Below are positions 61,286 through 64,000 of a DNA stretch of 64,000 bases, piece after piece. The number at the start of each line of letters is the position of its first letter. Within the stretch, counting starts at the first letter, position 1. The notes below the pieces were generated by a model. It made no database searches. It was not told the origin of the DNA and saw nothing but the letters and a program-made list of their open reading frames with translations. Source of the stretch: Pseudomonas sp. MUP55 (lineage in GTDB: Bacteria; Pseudomonadota; Gammaproteobacteria; Pseudomonadales; Pseudomonadaceae); the NCBI RefSeq assembly GCF_034043515.1, contig NZ_CP138214.1, positions 5,711,501-5,775,500 on the forward strand, read 5' to 3'. Made by a program: the position numbers and the translations under genes.

Positions 61286-63361
61286 ATGACAGAGCTGTCG
61301 CAGGTGTCGGTGACCGCACTCAAGGGTGTCGGTGAGGCCATGGCCGAGAAACTGGCCAAGGTCGGCCTGGAAAACCTTCAGGACGTGCTGTTCCACCTGC
61401 CGCTGCGCTACCAGGATCGCACCCGCGTCGTGCCCATCGGCCAGTTGCGACCCGGCCAGGACGCGGTGATCGAAGGCACCGTCAGCGGCGCCGACGTGGT
61501 GATGGGCAAGCGCCGCAGCCTGGTGGTGCGCCTGCAGGACGGCACCGGTGGCCTGAGCCTGCGCTTTTACCATTTCAGCAATGCGCAGAAAGAAGGCCTC
61601 AAGCGCGGCACCCGCGTGCGCTGCTACGGCGAAGCCCGCCCTGGCGCCTCGGGCCTGGAAATCTACCACCCCGAGTACCGCGCCATTACCGGCGACGAAC
61701 CGCCACCGGTGGACACCACCCTCACGCCGATCTACCCGCTGACCGAAGGCCTTACCCAGCAGCGCCTGCGCCAGTTGTGCATGCAAACCCTGACGATGCT
61801 CGGCCCGCAGAGCTTGCCCGACTGGCTGCCACTGGAGCTGGCGCGGGACTATCAGCTGGCGCCGCTGGCGGATGCGATACGCTACCTGCATCACCCGCCT
61901 GCCGATGCCGATGTCGACGAACTCGCCCTCGGTCATCACTGGGCGCAGCATCGCCTGGCGTTCGAAGAATTGCTCACCCATCAACTGTCCCAGCAGCGCC
62001 TGCGCGAAAGCATGCGCTCGCTGCGCGCACCCGCCATGCCCAAAGCCACGCGTTTGCCCGCGCAGTACCTGGCCAACCTGGGGTTCGCACCCACCGGCGC
62101 CCAGCAGCGTGTCGGCAACGAAATCGCCTACGACCTCAGCCAGCAGGAACCGATGCTGCGCCTGATCCAGGGCGATGTGGGCGCGGGCAAGACCGTGGTC
62201 GCCGCCCTCGCCGCCTTGCAGGCTCTGGAAGCCGGTTATCAGGTAGCGCTGATGGCGCCGACGGAAATTCTCGCGGAACAGCACTTCATCACCTTCAAGC
62301 GCTGGCTCGAACCGCTGGGGCTGGAAGTGGCGTGGCTGGCCGGCAAGCTCAAGGGCAAGAACCGTGCGGCCGCGCTGGAGCAGATCGCCGCCGGTGCGCC
62401 CATGGTGGTGGGCACCCACGCGTTGTTCCAGGATGAAGTGCAGTTCAAGAACCTCGCGCTGGTGATCATTGATGAACAGCACCGCTTCGGCGTGCAACAG
62501 CGCCTGGCCCTGCGCCAGAAAGGCGTTGGCGGGCGCATGAACCCGCATCAGTTGATCATGACCGCCACCCCCATCCCGCGCACGCTGGCAATGAGCGCCT
62601 ACGCCGACCTCGACACCTCGATCCTCGACGAACTGCCCCCCGGCCGTACCCCGGTCAACACCGTACTGGTCACCGACACGCGACGCGTCGAAGTGATCGA
62701 ACGTGTGCGCGGCGCCTGCGCCGAAGGCCGCCAGGCTTACTGGGTGTGTACGCTGATCGAAGAGTCCGAAGAGCTGACCTGCCAGGCCGCCGAAACCACC
62801 TATGAAGACCTCACCAGTGCACTCGGCGAGCTCAAGGTCGGGCTGATCCACGGCCGTATGAAACCTGCGGAAAAAGCCGCGGTGATGGCCGAATTCAAGG
62901 CCGGCAACCTGCAACTGCTGGTGGCCACCACGGTGATCGAAGTCGGCGTGGACGTGCCCAACGCCAGCCTGATGATCATTGAAAACCCCGAACGCCTGGG
63001 CCTGGCCCAACTGCACCAATTGCGCGGTCGCGTCGGTCGGGGCAGCGCCGCCAGCCATTGCGTGCTGCTGTATCACCCGCCGCTGTCGCAGATTGGCCGC
63101 CAACGGCTGGGCATCATGCGCGAAACCAACGACGGCTTTGTCATCGCCGAAAAGGACCTGGAGCTGCGCGGCCCGGGGGAAATGCTCGGCACTCGTCAAA
63201 CCGGTTTGCTGCAATTCAAGGTCGCCGACCTGATGCGCGACGCCGACCTGTTGCCCGCTGTGCGCGATGCGGCGCAAGCGCTGCTGGAGCGCTGGCCGGA
63301 GCATGTCAGCCCATTGCTCAACCGCTGGCTGCGACACGGGCAGCAATATGGCCAAGTGTGA
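61286..63361 (+). CDS. recG: ATP-dependent DNA helicase RecG
   Basis: A 691-residue branched-DNA helicase. The N-terminal wedge (OB-fold) domain is about 50-150. The helicase core carries Walker A QGDVGAGKTVVAALAALQA (about 291-309), DEQHRFGVQQRLAL, MTATPIPRTLAMSAYADLDT, and motif VI QLHQLRGRVGRGSAASHCVL. It remodels stalled forks and Holliday junctions. The start at 61286 (MTELSQVSVT) gives the expected length; an in-frame extension overlaps oxyR. Confidence 0.96.
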   Translation: MTELSQVSVTALKGVGEAMAEKLAKVGLENLQDVLFHLPLRYQDRTRVVPIGQLRPGQDAVIEGTVSGADVVMGKRRSLVVRLQDGTGGLSLRFYHFSNAQKEGLKRGTRVRCYGEARPGASGLEIYHPEYRAITGDEPPPVDTTLTPIYPLTEGLTQQRLRQLCMQTLTMLGPQSLPDWLPLELARDYQLAPLADAIRYLHHPPADADVDELALGHHWAQHRLAFEELLTHQLSQQRLRESMRSLRAPAMPKATRLPAQYLANLGFAPTGAQQRVGNEIAYDLSQQEPMLRLIQGDVGAGKTVVAALAALQALEAGYQVALMAPTEILAEQHFITFKRWLEPLGLEVAWLAGKLKGKNRAAALEQIAAGAPMVVGTHALFQDEVQFKNLALVIIDEQHRFGVQQRLALRQKGVGGRMNPHQLIMTATPIPRTLAMSAYADLDTSILDELPPGRTPVNTVLVTDTRRVEVIERVRGACAEGRQAYWVCTLIEESEELTCQAAETTYEDLTSALGELKVGLIHGRMKPAEKAAVMAEFKAGNLQLLVATTVIEVGVDVPNASLMIIENPERLGLAQLHQLRGRVGRGSAASHCVLLYHPPLSQIGRQRLGIMRETNDGFVIAEKDLELRGPGEMLGTRQTGLLQFKVADLMRDADLLPAVRDAAQALLERWPEHVSPLLNRWLRHGQQYGQV

Positions 63362-63438
63362 CGCCGGACTCACTTATCCGACCTACACCTGTATCAAGCT
63401 GGTTATACTCCAATGAATGTAAGAAATTGGATCCGGCC

Positions 63439-64000
63439 ATGTCAGAAGTTGCCCTCGCTACAGTCCCACTGACCGCCCCACCGGTCATTCGGGCACTGCT
63501 CGCAAAGCTCGCCATTCCCTACACGGAAGTCATCGAACAGACTGGCCTGAACCCTGCGCGAAAGGTCCAGGCGGTACTGCTCGAAGATGCCGTTGGCGCG
63601 CTCATGGTGCTGTTCCCCCAGAGCCAGTTGCTCGACCTCAACCGCCTCACCGAGCTGACCGGTCGCCGCCTCACGGCCGTGTCCCCGGAGCGCGTCGAGC
63701 GCATGCTGAGCAAACATGACCTGAGCCTGCTGCCGGGCCTGCCGCCACTCACCAGCTCGCCCTGCCTGTACGAAGGCAGTCTGCTCAACGAGCCGAGTCT
63801 ATGGGTGCATTCGGGCGAAGCCGGGTTGCTGCTGGAGATCGCCAGCGAGCACTTCAAGACCCTGCTGACCAAGGCCAGTGCCGCGCAGTTCGGCGAGCCG
63901 CTGAGCAACATTCGCCCCAACCTCGACCGCCCCAATGATGACCGTGAGGAAATCACCCAGGCGATGCAGGCATTCACCGCTCGCCGAATCCAGCAACGCC
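63439..64000 (+). CDS. YbaK-like deacylase plus HDOD protein, cut by window end
   Basis: The frame is open from ATG 63439 to the window end (187 complete codons), so the gene is partial. The first 160 residues (MSEVALATVPLTAPPVIRAL, then LLAKLAIPYTEVIEQ, VQAVLLEDAVGALMVLFPQS, LTGRRLTAVSPERVERMLSK) look like a YbaK/ProX aminoacyl-tRNA deacylase-like domain. In Pseudomonas proteins with this opening usually continue into an HDOD domain, which would lie beyond base 64000. It follows recG by 77 bases on the same strand. Confidence 0.8.
   Translation, partial: MSEVALATVPLTAPPVIRALLAKLAIPYTEVIEQTGLNPARKVQAVLLEDAVGALMVLFPQSQLLDLNRLTELTGRRLTAVSPERVERMLSKHDLSLLPGLPPLTSSPCLYEGSLLNEPSLWVHSGEAGLLLEIASEHFKTLLTKASAAQFGEPLSNIRPNLDRPNDDREEITQAMQAFTARRIQQR

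Overview
The window is ordinary chromosomal core of a fluorescent Pseudomonas, most likely the P. fluorescens group. The evidence is the high GC content, many palindromic REP elements of the GTGGGAGGGGGC(TT)GCCCCC type at gene ends, and a gene order that follows (from memory) the P. aeruginosa PAO1 stretch from about PA5270 to PA5346: cyaA-rnk-cyaY-lptM-lysA-dapF-DUF484-xerC, sutA, amtB/glnK, ubiK-comM, rep-xpt, cycB, pauR, dadA-ridA-dadX/dadR, pauB, kauB, rpmGB, radC, coaBC-dut-algC-argB, pyrE/crc, rph/yicC-gmk-rpoZ-spoT-ridA, oxyR-recG. No phage, transposase, CRISPR array, tRNA or rRNA was seen.

Layout. 1-10.6 kb: a glutathione S-transferase, two small unknown genes, class I adenylate cyclase convergent with rnk, frataxin CyaY with a DUF1289 partner, then a tight operon lptM-lysA-dapF-DUF484-xerC-HAD (lysine/meso-diaminopimelate synthesis plus dimer resolution). 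10.6-18 kb: RNAP-binding SutA, YjbQ, the ammonium transporter/PII pair amtB-glnK, ubiK, comM, and a Cache chemoreceptor. 18-25.3 kb: a LysR/MATE divergent pair, a GGDEF-EAL protein with an altered GGDEF motif, Rep helicase, Xpt. 25.4-34 kb: a CoA-transferase-like enzyme, cytochrome c5, PauR, the D-alanine catabolic dad operon with divergent DadR, a YkgJ protein and a PauB-type oxidase. 34-43.4 kb: DUF1127/MocR divergent pair, a phospholipase-D-like lipoprotein, an MFS transporter, KauB aldehyde dehydrogenase, a cupin, ribosomal proteins L33/L28 and an orphan peptide-binding protein. 43.4-57 kb: housekeeping genes for CoA, dUTP, sugar phosphate, arginine and pyrimidine synthesis, catabolite repression (Crc), RNA processing and the stringent response (spoT). 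57-64 kb: an SDR epimerase, exbB-exbD-tonB, oxyR-recG and the start of a YbaK/HDOD protein.

How genes work together. AmtB-GlnK sense and import ammonium. DadA, a RidA-family protein and DadX convert L- and D-alanine to pyruvate under DadR. PauR, PauB and KauB belong to polyamine catabolism. CyaA, Crc, SpoT, RpoZ, SutA and the GGDEF-EAL protein make this region rich in global regulators.

No clearly undescribed system was found. The points most worth checking are: a one-base frameshift in the dad-operon ridA; an intrinsic-terminator-like hairpin between ridA and dadX; a repeated CCAATACAGAT operator array between DUF1127 and the MocR gene; nested dyads in the dadA-dadR spacer; an AT-rich palindrome between kauB and the cupin gene; and a structured rpmB leader behind a sigma70-like promoter.
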